Source: an uncultured Atopobiaceae bacterium
GTDB taxonomy: Bacteria; Actinomycetota; Coriobacteriia; Coriobacteriales; Atopobiaceae
NCBI GenBank assembly: GCA_944321515.1
Contig: CALULO010000012.1
Coordinates: forward strand, 1-50,805
Direction of reading: 5' to 3'
Length of the DNA stretch: 50,805 nucleotides
A program made the translations under genes and the position numbers. Positions 1 through 8,183 of this stretch are shown in pieces. Within the stretch, counting starts at the first letter, position 1. Each line of letters begins with the position of its first letter. Under the pieces are notes generated by a model. That model made no database searches, was not told where the DNA came from, and saw only the letters and a list, made by a program, of their open reading frames with translations.

Positions 1-240
1 ATCCCTACACAAACGGGGGGTCAGGGGGCGCGGCGGACGAGGTCGCAGGCGGCGCCGAGCAGGAGGCCCCCTCGCGCTCGGTCGGTGCCTCTTATATATA
101 GAGACACATAGGGAGCCTCATATATAGAAGGGCCCTGGGTGTTCGTGCGCATGTGCTGCGCCCCGCGTCGAGCGGCATCACATGGCCCGCCCAGTCCAAC
201 GCGCCCTCCCCTTCCGCCCTAGCCAACCCCGCCCCATGTG

Positions 241-278
241 AAAAACGGCCCGGACCGCAGGGTGTCGGTCCGGGCCGC
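241..278 (-). terminator. Intrinsic terminator of the hydrogenase operon
   Basis: On the minus strand a 12-bp G+C-rich stem (CGGCCCGGACCG and its complement, 8-base loop) is followed by five T residues. It begins 23 bases beyond the hydrogenase stop codon. Stem plus T-run is a textbook rho-independent terminator. Bases 1-240 hold no gene I can support; the only notable feature there is an A+T patch at about 90-127 with two TATATATAG stretches. Confidence 0.85.
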
Positions 279-300
279 CAAAGCGTCTGGTGCAGCATGG

Positions 301-2055
301 CTATACGTGAGCCTCCACGGGCAGGTGCCAGGAGTGGTGGTCTGTGTGGAGGAGCTCCTCCGCACGCTCGGAGAGCGGCTCACCCAGATAATCCCGATAG
401 ACGGCCTGAATCGCCGGGTTCTCGTACGAGTTGCGCAGCTCAGCCTTGCGATCAAGGCCCCATAGCACGTCACCGCGCACGCCGGCGAGCTCCTGCCCGT
501 CGTGGATGGGCTGCCCGCCGCCGCCCGCGCAGCCGCCTGGGCAGGCCATGACCTCCACGAAGTCATAGCTCACCTCGCCGGCCGCCAGGGCGTCCAGCAG
601 CTTGCCCGCGTTTGCGAGGCCGCTCACCACGGCCACCCGGACCGGCGTGCCTGCCAGGTCGAAGGTGGCCTCCTTCCAGCCATCCAGCCCGCGGACGTCG
701 GAGAAGGCATCCGGCTCCGGCGTCTTGCCGGTCACTATGTGATAGGCCGTGCGCAGCGCCGCCTCCATGACGCCGCCGGTGGCGCCAAAGATGACGCCCG
801 CACCCGTCGCCGTGCCCAGAGGCTGGTCAAAGTCCTCCTCCGGAAGCGTCTTGGCATCGATGTGCTCGGCGCGAATCATGCGGCAGACCTCGCGCGTGGT
901 GATGGAGACGTCCACGTCCGGATCGCCACAGGCGTCGTTCATTGTGGGGATGGCGACCTCTGCCTTCTTGGCCGTGCAGGGCATGACCTCCACGCAGAAG
1001 ATCCTGTGCGGGTCGATGCCCATGAGCTCTGCGTAGTAGCTCTTGGCGATGGCGCCGAACATCTGGCCCGGGGACTTGGAGGTGGAGAGCTGGTCCACAA
1101 ACTCGGGACGCACCGCCTTGGCGTAGCGCACCCAGCCGGGGCAGCAGGAGGTGAACATCGGGAGGGCCGGGGCACCTTCGGGCGCGGAGCTCTTCTCGCC
1201 AAGCTTGCGAAGCAGCTCGCTGCCCTCCTCCATGATGGTGAGGTCCGCGGAGAAGTCAGTGTCAAAGACGTAGTCGACGCCCATCTGGCGCAGCGCCGCC
1301 ACGAGACGGCCCACAGTTGCCTCCTCGCGCGGAAGGCCCAGCTGCTCGCCCCATGCGGCGCGCACGGCGGGTGCGATCTGAACCACCACGACCTTCTCGG
1401 GGTCGGCCAGGGCGTCGAAGACCCTTGCGGTGTCGTCACGCTCGCGAAGCGCGCCCGTGGGGCAGTGGGTAATGCACTGACCGCACAGCGTGCAGTCGGA
1501 CTCTGTGATGGGCACGCCGCCGCGGACGTTGACGCTCGTGTGGATGGCCCGGTTGGCGAGGTCCCAGACGCCAAGCCCCTGGACCTTCTCGCAGACCTGG
1601 ACGCAGCGCAGACAGTTGACGCACTTGTCGTTGTTGCGGATGAGCGGGAAGGACATGTCCCACGGGTCGTGCATGAGGCGCTTCTCGTAGGGCAGGTCAG
1701 AGATGCCGAGGTCGTTGGCGAGGGTCTGGAGCGTGCAGTTGCCCGAGCGCACGCAGCTGGTGCACTCGGAGTCGTGCGTGGCAAGCAGGAGCTCCATGTT
1801 CATGCGGCGCGCCACACGGACCTTGGGGCTGTTGGTGCGCACGACCATACCCTCGAGCACGGTGTTGTTGCATGCCGCCACCAGCTGGTCGATTCCCTCG
1901 ATTTCGACCACGCAGATGCGGCAGGCGCCTATCTCATTGAGCTCGCGCAGGTAGCAGAGCGTGGGGATCTTGATGCCCACGGACGCCGCGGCGTCGAGGA
2001 TGGACGTGCCCTCGGCCACGCTCGCGGCGCGGCCGTCGATGGTGAGGTTTACCAC
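301..2055 (-). CDS. hydA: [FeFe] hydrogenase, group A catalytic subunit
   Basis: Soluble cytoplasmic iron-only hydrogenase that interconverts protons and H2, 584 residues. Domain order: plant-type [2Fe-2S] ferredoxin fold (Cys34, 45, 48, 62), a His-Cys3 [4Fe-4S] site (His94, Cys98, 101, 107), two [4Fe-4S] motifs (Cys145-155 and Cys188-198), then the H-cluster domain. All three H-cluster signatures are intact: TSCCPGW at 302-308, MPCTAKKAE at 358-366 and ACPGGCAGGGGQP at 504-516. The GTG start lies inside the last codons of the upstream flavoprotein gene (7-bp overlap), so translation is probably coupled. Family knowledge: this modular form takes electrons from NAD(P)H or ferredoxin through a partner flavoprotein. 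The direction of reaction, H2 release during fermentation or uptake, cannot be read from the sequence. Confidence 0.95.
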   Translation of the reverse strand: MVNLTIDGRAASVAEGTSILDAAASVGIKIPTLCYLRELNEIGACRICVVEIEGIDQLVAACNNTVLEGMVVRTNSPKVRVARRMNMELLLATHDSECTSCVRSGNCTLQTLANDLGISDLPYEKRLMHDPWDMSFPLIRNNDKCVNCLRCVQVCEKVQGLGVWDLANRAIHTSVNVRGGVPITESDCTLCGQCITHCPTGALRERDDTARVFDALADPEKVVVVQIAPAVRAAWGEQLGLPREEATVGRLVAALRQMGVDYVFDTDFSADLTIMEEGSELLRKLGEKSSAPEGAPALPMFTSCCPGWVRYAKAVRPEFVDQLSTSKSPGQMFGAIAKSYYAELMGIDPHRIFCVEVMPCTAKKAEVAIPTMNDACGDPDVDVSITTREVCRMIRAEHIDAKTLPEEDFDQPLGTATGAGVIFGATGGVMEAALRTAYHIVTGKTPEPDAFSDVRGLDGWKEATFDLAGTPVRVAVVSGLANAGKLLDALAAGEVSYDFVEVMACPGGCAGGGGQPIHDGQELAGVRGDVLWGLDRKAELRNSYENPAIQAVYRDYLGEPLSERAEELLHTDHHSWHLPVEAHV

Positions 2056-3875
2056 TGCTCGATCCTCCCCCCGCGAAACGCCCCGAAGCCGAAGTGGTCG
2101 CAGCGAAGACAGCGGGACGCCTCCTGATGCGCCTCCTCGTCCGTGAGGCCGTTCTCGACGATGTCAAAGTCATAGATGCGCTCGGACGCCTCGCGCTCGC
2201 GCATCTCGCAGCGAGCACAGCTGATCTTGCCCTTGAACTGGACGGGCGGGAGCTCGACGTCAAGCTCGATCTTGTGGTTGAAGCCGAGGTAGTTGTCGAT
2301 GTTGCCAGCCGCAACCTTGCCAGCGTTGATGGCGCGGATGACGGTGGCCGGCCCGCTCTGGCAGTCGCCTCCGGAGAAGAGCCCGTCCTGCCCGGGCACG
2401 GCGCCGTCCGGGTCCGTGACGATGCGGCCCCACTTGCACGGCACGCCCTGCTCCTCGAAGGTGGCGGAGTCGATGTCCTGGCCGATGGCCACGATGACGC
2501 GGTCCGCCTTGACCACGACGTCACCGCCCTCTGCCGGGCGCGGCGCGGGTCGGCCGCGCTTGAGGCCGCCGATGATCTGCGGCGTGACCTTGAGGCCCAC
2601 CACGTGGTTGTCCTCGCCCACGACGACCTCCTTGGGCGCGTGCAGGTCCATGACCTCGCAGCCCTCGGCCTGGGCGCCGGCGATCTCCTCGTCCTGGGCG
2701 GTCATGTCCACGACGCGGCGGCGGTACGCGATGACGACCTTCTCGGCCCCCAGGCGCACGGAGGTGCGGGCCACGTCCATGGCCACGTTGCCGCCGCCGA
2801 CCACGGCCACGTGCAGCCCGCTGAAGTTGGGCGGGTTGTCGTCCCCCATGTCACGCAGGAGCTCGACGGCGGAGATAACGCCCTCGGCGTCCTCCCCGGG
2901 AAGGCCGAGCTTCTTGTCGGCGTGCGCGCCGATTGCCAGGTAGACGGCGTCGTAGTCCGCGCGCAGGCGCTCCATCTCAGCGCCGTCGACCGAGTGGTTC
3001 TTCTCGACATCAATCCCGCAGTCCAAGATCCACTGAATCTCGGAGTCAAGCTGCTCGCGCGGGAGGCGGTAGTTGGGGATGCCGTAGCGCAGCATGCCAC
3101 CGAGGTGGGCACGCTGCTCGAAGATTGTGACCTTGTGACCCATGAGCGTGAGGTAGTACGCGCAGGAGAGGCCGGCCGGACCGCCGCCGATCACGGCGAC
3201 GCGCTTGCCGGTGGCGGGCTTGATGTTGGGGCGGTAGTCACCGGCATGCTCCACGGCATAGCGCTTGAGGCCGCGGATGTTCATCGGGTCGTCCACCATT
3301 CCGCGGCGGCAGTGCATCTCGCACGGGTGCTCGCAGACCAGACCGCAGACCAGCGGCAGCGGGTTGTCCTTGCGGATAAGGCGCACCGCCTCCGTGTACC
3401 GCCCCGCCTCGACCAGCGCGATGTAGCCGGGGATGTCCACGCCCGCCGGGCAGCCCGAGACGCACGGCACCAGCTGGCTCTGCGTGAATCCGCAGGCGTG
3501 CTTGGTGACGTGGTGCTCGAAGTCGTCGCGGAAGCCGCGGATGGCCATGAGGGCCACCTCTCCGGCCTCGTAGCCAATTGCGCAGTCGCTCGACAGGTAG
3601 ACGGTGCGGGCGGTGGACTCGATGAGGTCCAGCGTCTCCATCGTGGCGCGGTTGTTCAGTACGTCGTTGAACAGGTGGCGGAGCATCCGGAGGCCGTTGC
3701 GGCACGGCGTGCACTTGCCGCAGCTCTGCGTGGCGCACATGGCCACATAGGAAGCCGTAAACTCCACCGGGCACGGGGCAAGTGAGCTCACCGAGAGGCG
3801 CTTCCCGAGCATCTCGTGCATGCTCGACATGATCGCCTGGGACTCGCTCTGCTCCATGACGTGCATTCTAGCCAT
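2049..3875 (-). CDS. Hydrogenase-partner flavoprotein (NuoF C-terminal-like + GltD-like)
   Basis: 608-residue NAD(P)/FAD oxidoreductase. The N-terminal ~120 residues resemble the C-terminal iron-sulfur domain of NuoF (motif CGKCTPCRNG plus a distal Cys in SSDCAIGYEAGE) but lack the FMN/NADH Rossmann part of NuoF. Next comes a GltD-type N-terminal [4Fe-4S] domain (CVSGCPAGVD, CGLVCEHPCEMHCRRG), two nucleotide-binding motifs (VIGGGPAGLS for FAD, VVGGGNVAMD for NAD(P)H) and a Cys-rich C-terminus (CARCEMRE, CLRCDHFGFG). It heads the operon and overlaps hydA by 7 bp, so it probably feeds electrons between a pyridine nucleotide and the hydrogenase. The start ATG is preceded by AGGAGAGGG. Automatic annotation might call it glutamate synthase small subunit; with no large subunit nearby and hydA coupled, that role is unlikely. 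Confidence 0.88.
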   Translation of the reverse strand: MARMHVMEQSESQAIMSSMHEMLGKRLSVSSLAPCPVEFTASYVAMCATQSCGKCTPCRNGLRMLRHLFNDVLNNRATMETLDLIESTARTVYLSSDCAIGYEAGEVALMAIRGFRDDFEHHVTKHACGFTQSQLVPCVSGCPAGVDIPGYIALVEAGRYTEAVRLIRKDNPLPLVCGLVCEHPCEMHCRRGMVDDPMNIRGLKRYAVEHAGDYRPNIKPATGKRVAVIGGGPAGLSCAYYLTLMGHKVTIFEQRAHLGGMLRYGIPNYRLPREQLDSEIQWILDCGIDVEKNHSVDGAEMERLRADYDAVYLAIGAHADKKLGLPGEDAEGVISAVELLRDMGDDNPPNFSGLHVAVVGGGNVAMDVARTSVRLGAEKVVIAYRRRVVDMTAQDEEIAGAQAEGCEVMDLHAPKEVVVGEDNHVVGLKVTPQIIGGLKRGRPAPRPAEGGDVVVKADRVIVAIGQDIDSATFEEQGVPCKWGRIVTDPDGAVPGQDGLFSGGDCQSGPATVIRAINAGKVAAGNIDNYLGFNHKIELDVELPPVQFKGKISCARCEMREREASERIYDFDIVENGLTDEEAHQEASRCLRCDHFGFGAFRGGRIEQW

Positions 3876-4190
3876 AGGCCCTCTCCTTGCACTTCTGGAG
3901 TTGCTTGGGTGCCGGGCCCCTCAGCCACGGCACAATAGCTAGATGCTACCCGCTTCCCCTTGCCTCAGACGACCCATTCGGCGAGAAGAGCGTTGGGGCG
4001 GCGAGCGGTCGGCTCGCACCGGCCCGTCACGACAGACAAGTTGCGGGCACGCCCCGCTCGAAGGCCCTTCTCGCCGGTAGGAGGCCCAGAGCGACCGTCA
4101 ACCGAGAGCGAGTATAGAGGGGGGATGAACCTGAACGTAAGCTGAGATACTGCTAGGGAAAAGGACCCGCGTTTCAGTTGGGAGGAAGCC
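3876..4190. other. Divergent intergenic region with a long inverted repeat
   Basis: This 315-bp gap separates the hydrogenase operon (leftward) from the lipoprotein gene (rightward), so it should hold both promoters. GGCGAGAAG at 3980-3988 is mirrored by CTTCTCGCC at 4067-4075. Inside it GGGGCG faces CGCCCC, so the two arms could fold into a long interrupted hairpin. A GATACT sequence at about 4147 is a possible -10 element for the lipoprotein gene. No reading frame here looks like a gene. Confidence 0.5.
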
Positions 4191-4772
4191 ATGAAGAGAC
4201 GCACCTGGAGGGCTCTTGTGTGCTCGCTCGCGGCCGTGCTTGTCGTCGCGTGCGGGCTGGTGCTGGGAGGCTGCTCGGGGACGAGCGCGGAGGACGCAAT
4301 CCGCCAAGACCTCACCTCCATGCTTGACGAGGCGAAGAACCTTGACGACGCGACCATTCAGGAGCTCATGGACTCCATGGACACCGCCCAGCTCGAGGCG
4401 TACGGCATCGACGGGACGGAGTTGATTCGGTCGCTGCTCGACGGGTTTGACTACAGCATCAACTCGATAACCGTTGACGGGGACACGGCAGTCGCCTCGG
4501 TAAGCGTCACCTGCAAGTCGGCAACGGACCTGTACAACGAGCTTGGAAGCGTGACTGACAGCCTCAGCAGCGACCCGGACTTCATGACGCTGCTTTCAGA
4601 CGAGGACGCGCTCAACGCGCGAATCGGCGAGCTCGTGATGGAGGCGATGGACTCGCTGGAGCCGTCAACGAAGGACCTCGAGCTCACCTATACGCAGACT
4701 GACGGCGAGTGGGTCATGGACAGCAGCTCCTCCAACGCGCTCAGCCAGGTGTTCACGTCCTCCTCTAGCTAG
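4191..4772 (+). CDS. Secreted lipoprotein, small domain of unknown function
   Basis: 193-residue exported lipoprotein. The N-terminus is a classical lipoprotein signal: MKRR, a hydrophobic stretch, and a lipobox ending LGGC with the lipidated cysteine at residue 28. The mature part is acidic, alternates helix-like segments with a strand-rich region (about residues 85-105 and 160-180), and ends in a Ser-rich tail. The layout resembles the DUF4878/DUF5105-type putative lipoproteins common in Gram-positive gut bacteria, but I cannot name the family with certainty. The start is supported by TTGGGAGGAAGCC immediately upstream. It stands alone, followed by a decayed fragment of another lipoprotein. 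No enzymatic residues are evident; a role at the outer face of the membrane is inferred. Confidence 0.8.
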   Translation: MKRRTWRALVCSLAAVLVVACGLVLGGCSGTSAEDAIRQDLTSMLDEAKNLDDATIQELMDSMDTAQLEAYGIDGTELIRSLLDGFDYSINSITVDGDTAVASVSVTCKSATDLYNELGSVTDSLSSDPDFMTLLSDEDALNARIGELVMEAMDSLEPSTKDLELTYTQTDGEWVMDSSSSNALSQVFTSSSS

Positions 4773-4828
4773 CCTGGCGACGCCGGGCAGGGGCAGTCGT
4801 CCGCCCAGAGGGCATTGAGGCGGACAAC

Positions 4829-5011
4829 ATGGACGAAGCTGCGGGCACCTCCGGCGCAACGCTGAGCCAGCAGGACGCACTCGAAGGCACGCAGAGCTAC
4901 CTGAGCTTCAGTCACTTCTCCGATAACGGGCCCATCGGTCAGTTCAAGTTCGAGGGCCTTACCCACGAGCAAGCGGTCTACGGAGTTGACGCAGTGGGTA
5001 TGTGGGACATC
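4829..5011 (+). pseudogene. Remnant of an Ltp-family surface lipoprotein repeat
   Basis: The plus-strand translation contains ALEGTQSYLSFSHFS, GQFKFEGLTHEQAV and YGVDAVG in order. This is one ~48-residue repeat of the host cell surface-exposed lipoprotein (Ltp, PF07553-like) family, whose usual form is ALxxAxSYLSxSxFSxxGLIxQLxxEGFxxEEAVYAVD. There is no signal peptide or lipobox upstream in frame, the expected DWNxQA continuation is replaced by unrelated residues, and the frame then runs into the repeat array. I read it as a decayed fragment, not an expressed gene. Confidence 0.6.
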
Positions 5012-5077
5012 GTCGGGTTGGCGGGGCACGCTACGGCGCGTCCCGCCATTTTTTGTCATTCCGAAAGACGATACGAC

Positions 5078-5445
5078 GGCGCTTGCGGAGCCGAGGCCGA
5101 GGCGGGCACCGGGCGGATCGGCGCTTACGAAACTGGAACCGAGGCGGGCGCCGAGCGGCGCGGTGCTTACGAAAGCGCAACTGGGGAAGGAGCCGCCCGG
5201 CTGGTGCTTAGAGAATCGCAGGCGTCGCACCTCAAGCGTATTTCTCGCCCGCAATGTCCGGAGAAATGTAAGCGCACAAGCCTCCGACGGCGCTTCGCCA
5301 CCCATTTCGTAAGCACAGACGAGAAGGACTTCTGCCGCAAACCTCATTTCGTAAGCGCAGGAGAGAAGGACGCCCACATCAGTATCCATTTCGTAAGCAC
5401 AGCCAGGGGGGATGCCGCCACGGCCTCCGATTCGCAAGCGCAAAC
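5078..5445. repeat. Phased 41-42 bp repeat array with central inversion
   Basis: A 12-base core, TTTCGTAAGCRC, recurs about nine times. Reading the AAGC/GCTT tetramer, copies lie at 5081, 5123, 5165 and 5206 (minus orientation) and at 5270, 5311, 5353, 5395 and 5436 (plus orientation). Spacings are 42, 42, 41, then after a gap 41, 42, 42, 41. The first and last copies in each half are degenerate. Two plus copies extend to a shared GAGAAGGAC about 14 bases after the core. The rest of each unit diverges. The block fills most of the 732-bp gap between the lipoprotein gene and metH; I see no convincing gene in it. Confidence 0.75.
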
Positions 5446-5504
5446 AGCCAATGGACGGCACTGCCCAGCAGCCGGCAGATGCGCAACCCTGCGAGACGGA
5501 CAAC

Positions 5505-7994
5505 CTAGCGGCCGAGGACCTCGCCGGCAATGTGAGCGGTCTCGGTGGCGTCCTTGGCATAGAAGTCCGCACCGACCATCTGGGCATATTCGGGCGTGAG
5601 CACGGCACCGCCCACCACCACCTTGCACCAGGGGGCGCGCTCGCGCAGGAGCTTGATGGTCTCGGCCATCGCGGGAACCGTCGAGGTCATAAGCGCCGAG
5701 AGGCCAACGAGAGGGGCGTGGCGGGCCACCGTCTCGTCCGCAACGACCTCGGGCGGCACGTCACGCCCGAGGTCGACGACGTCGTAGCCGTAGTTTTCCA
5801 GCAGCATGCGCACGATGTTCTTGCCGATGTCGTGAATGTCCCCGTGGACGGTGCAGATGACGATGGTCCCCTTGCCGGACGTCGCAGCGTCCGCGGCCGG
5901 GGTCGAGGCGCGAATGACCTCGAAGCCGGCCTTGGCCGCCTCGGCCGAGGCCATGAGCTGGGGCAGGAAGAAGGTGCCCTTCTCAAAACGACGGCCCACC
6001 TCGTCGAGGGCCGGAATGAGGACCTCGTTAATGGCATAGAGGGCGTCATGGCTCTCGAGGACCTGCGCGACGGCCTCGGCCACCGGGGCGGAGCGGCCCT
6101 CGAGCACGAGGGAGCGGGCACGCTCGGCGGGGTCCTCGGAACGGGCGCCCTCCCCGTCCGAGGGGGCCTGGGAGGCCAGAGACTTATCGCCATGTAGCGA
6201 AGGGGCGCCGACGGCGTCGGTACGCCCCGCGTAGTGCTCCACGTAGAAGCGGGCCGAGGCGTCCTCCCCGGACAGGACCCTCCAGGAGTCCACCGCGTCC
6301 ATCATGCGCCGGGATTCGGGGTTGATGATTGCAAGGTCAAGGCCAGCAGAGAAGGCAGCGGCCAGGAACGTCGCGTTGACGAGCGGGCGGAAGGGCAGGC
6401 CGAAGCTGATGTTGGAGACGCCGAGCACCGTCCGGACGCCGGGAAGCTCGTGCTTGACGGCCCGGATGGCGTCAAGGATGGCACGCGGGGCGGTCTGGTC
6501 CGTGGACGCAGCCATGGCAAGACAGTCAATCACGACGTCATGCCGGGGGATGCCGAGGGCGTCCGCCTCCGTCACGATCTTGCGAGCGACGGCGAGACGG
6601 CCATCGGAGGTCGCCGGGATACCGTCCTCATCCAGCGTGAGACCCACGACAGCGCAACCGTAGTGCGCGGCGATGGGCAGGACGGCGGAGAGGCTCTCCC
6701 CCTTACCGTTCACGGAGTTTATGAGGGGCTTGCCCGGATAGCTGCGCACGGCGGCCTCGATGACAGCGGGGTCGGAGGCGTCTATCTGCAGGGGAAGGGT
6801 GGTCACGCCCTGGAGCTCGGCCACGAGCCGGCACATCACGGCTCGCTCGTCTATCTCTGGCAGCCCGGCGTTGACGTCAAGAATCTGGGCGCCGGCGCGC
6901 TCCTGGGCGATGGCCTCCCCCATCACGAGGTCATGGTTGCCTGAGCGCAGGGCCTCCTGCATGCGGCGCTTTCCCGTCGGGTTGATGCGCTCGCCGATGA
7001 CGCCCACCTGGCCGGCCTCGAGCGACACCAGGCGCTGCGGGCCGCAGACGGCGAAGCAGTCGCGCACGTGGCGAGGTGCCGGACGTCGCGCGTCAAGCAG
7101 GGCTCGCTCGGCTGCGATGTAGTCGGGCGTGGTGCCGCAGCATCCTCCGACAATGGTGACGCCCATGCCCAGCATGCGCTCGACGGCCGCAACGTACTCG
7201 TCCACGCCCACGTCGTAGACCGTAACGCCGTCCTCGACGCGGGGCAGGCCGGCGTTGGCCTGAACGAGGACCGGGCAGCTGGTCCAAGGCAGCATTCGCT
7301 CCACGAGGGGAATGACCTCGGACGGCCCGAGGGAGCAGTTGATGCCCACGGCGTCGGCCCCCATCGAGGAGAGCGTGAGCGCCGCCACCTCGGGCGTGGT
7401 GCCCAGGAAGGTGCGACCGTCCTCGGCAAAGGTCATCGAGACGACCGCCGGCAGGTCCGAGTTCTCCCGGACGGCAAGCAGCGCCGCCTTGGCCTCCGCG
7501 AGGTCGGACATGGTCTCAATGATAAAGAGGTCCGCCCCAGCCGCGTCCGCGGCACGTGCCTGACGGGCAAAGAGCTCGTAGGCGTCGTCAAAGGCAAGCG
7601 GTCCCATCGGCGCGAGGAGCTGGCCCGTTGGACCGAGGTCCGCCGCCACGTAGCGCGGGCGCGCGGCACGGGCGCAGGCGACCGCGGCCTGAAAGACCTC
7701 CTCGACGGAGGCGGCGGCGCCGAGCTTTGCGGCGTTGGCCCCAAAGGTGTTGGTCGTCACCACGTCGGCGCCGGCCGTCACATACGCGGTGTGGATGGCG
7801 GTGACCTCGCCGGGGTTGGTGAGACACAGCAGCTCTGGGAGCTCCCCGGCCGCGAGGCCGCGCGCCTGGAGCTGCGTGCCCATGGCACCGTCGAAGAGAA
7901 GGAACCTCTTGCCGGCTAAGACCGACGACAGGTCCGCGTCCGCCACGCGACGACGTCTAAGAACCAGCTCGTCACGCCTCACTGCCTCGGCCAT
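5505..7994 (-). CDS. metH: Cobalamin-dependent methionine synthase, short form
   Basis: 829 residues. Transfers a methyl group from 5-methyltetrahydrofolate to homocysteine through cobalamin. The N-terminal homocysteine-binding domain starts at about residue 25 (LLFDGAMGTQLQARG) and carries zinc ligands GINCSLGP and VGGCCGTTPD. The pterin-binding domain follows (GERINPTGKRR to about residue 590), then a helical cap and the B12 domain with the axial-His motif DIHDIG (His about 721). The C-terminal S-adenosylmethionine reactivation domain of E. coli MetH is missing. A separate gene encoding that domain lies just upstream (8184-8897). A purine-rich GGGTGGGGGAGGAAGC precedes the ATG. A low-complexity Ser/Glu/Asp linker at about 595-620 joins the pterin and cap domains. 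I looked for a cobalamin riboswitch in the 190-bp leader and did not find one. Confidence 0.93.
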   Translation of the reverse strand: MAEAVRRDELVLRRRRVADADLSSVLAGKRFLLFDGAMGTQLQARGLAAGELPELLCLTNPGEVTAIHTAYVTAGADVVTTNTFGANAAKLGAAASVEEVFQAAVACARAARPRYVAADLGPTGQLLAPMGPLAFDDAYELFARQARAADAAGADLFIIETMSDLAEAKAALLAVRENSDLPAVVSMTFAEDGRTFLGTTPEVAALTLSSMGADAVGINCSLGPSEVIPLVERMLPWTSCPVLVQANAGLPRVEDGVTVYDVGVDEYVAAVERMLGMGVTIVGGCCGTTPDYIAAERALLDARRPAPRHVRDCFAVCGPQRLVSLEAGQVGVIGERINPTGKRRMQEALRSGNHDLVMGEAIAQERAGAQILDVNAGLPEIDERAVMCRLVAELQGVTTLPLQIDASDPAVIEAAVRSYPGKPLINSVNGKGESLSAVLPIAAHYGCAVVGLTLDEDGIPATSDGRLAVARKIVTEADALGIPRHDVVIDCLAMAASTDQTAPRAILDAIRAVKHELPGVRTVLGVSNISFGLPFRPLVNATFLAAAFSAGLDLAIINPESRRMMDAVDSWRVLSGEDASARFYVEHYAGRTDAVGAPSLHGDKSLASQAPSDGEGARSEDPAERARSLVLEGRSAPVAEAVAQVLESHDALYAINEVLIPALDEVGRRFEKGTFFLPQLMASAEAAKAGFEVIRASTPAADAATSGKGTIVICTVHGDIHDIGKNIVRMLLENYGYDVVDLGRDVPPEVVADETVARHAPLVGLSALMTSTVPAMAETIKLLRERAPWCKVVVGGAVLTPEYAQMVGADFYAKDATETAHIAGEVLGR

Positions 7995-8183
7995 GCTTCC
8001 TCCCCCACCCTCTTTTCCTGCATCCTATCCTAGCAGCTCGTTCGTGAGCAATACGGACTGCGGACAGTGGAATAACGCGGCTCGCATAATTGGGGCACAG
8101 ACCCGTCGCCACCCGGAGCGCCCACGGGACGAAGCCGCCCTGCCGCGCGTTCGAGACGCTCGCAAGCCTGCGTGACACGGGTG

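Noticed and set aside
21..107. 28-residue minus-strand frame at the left edge (GTG start)
   Set aside because: No ribosome binding site or similarity; starts in the A+T patch and is too short to support.
502..3785. Long plus-strand frames (541 and 563 residues) opposite the hydrogenase operon
   Set aside because: Shadow frames of high-G+C codons: His/Asp/Val/Arg-rich, no domain, and entirely inside well-identified minus-strand genes.
2049..3875. Glutamate synthase small subunit (gltD)
   Set aside because: The GltD-like module is present, but the NuoF-like N-terminus and 7-bp overlap with hydA, with no gltB nearby, point to a hydrogenase partner.
5078..5445. CRISPR array
   Set aside because: Regular 41-42 bp period, but the conserved part is only ~12 bases, orientation flips in the middle and no cas gene is near.
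4769..5608. Protein-coding gene spanning the repeat array (279-residue minus frame or 256-residue plus frame)
   Set aside because: 14-residue periodicity (FVST/CAYEM) follows from the 42-bp DNA repeat, occurs on both strands, and there is no ribosome binding site or recognised domain.
7995..8183. Cobalamin riboswitch upstream of metH
   Set aside because: The conserved B12-box (GCCACTG and downstream GGGAA/AGTCAGGA elements) could not be found; ACTGTCCGCAGT alone is not enough.
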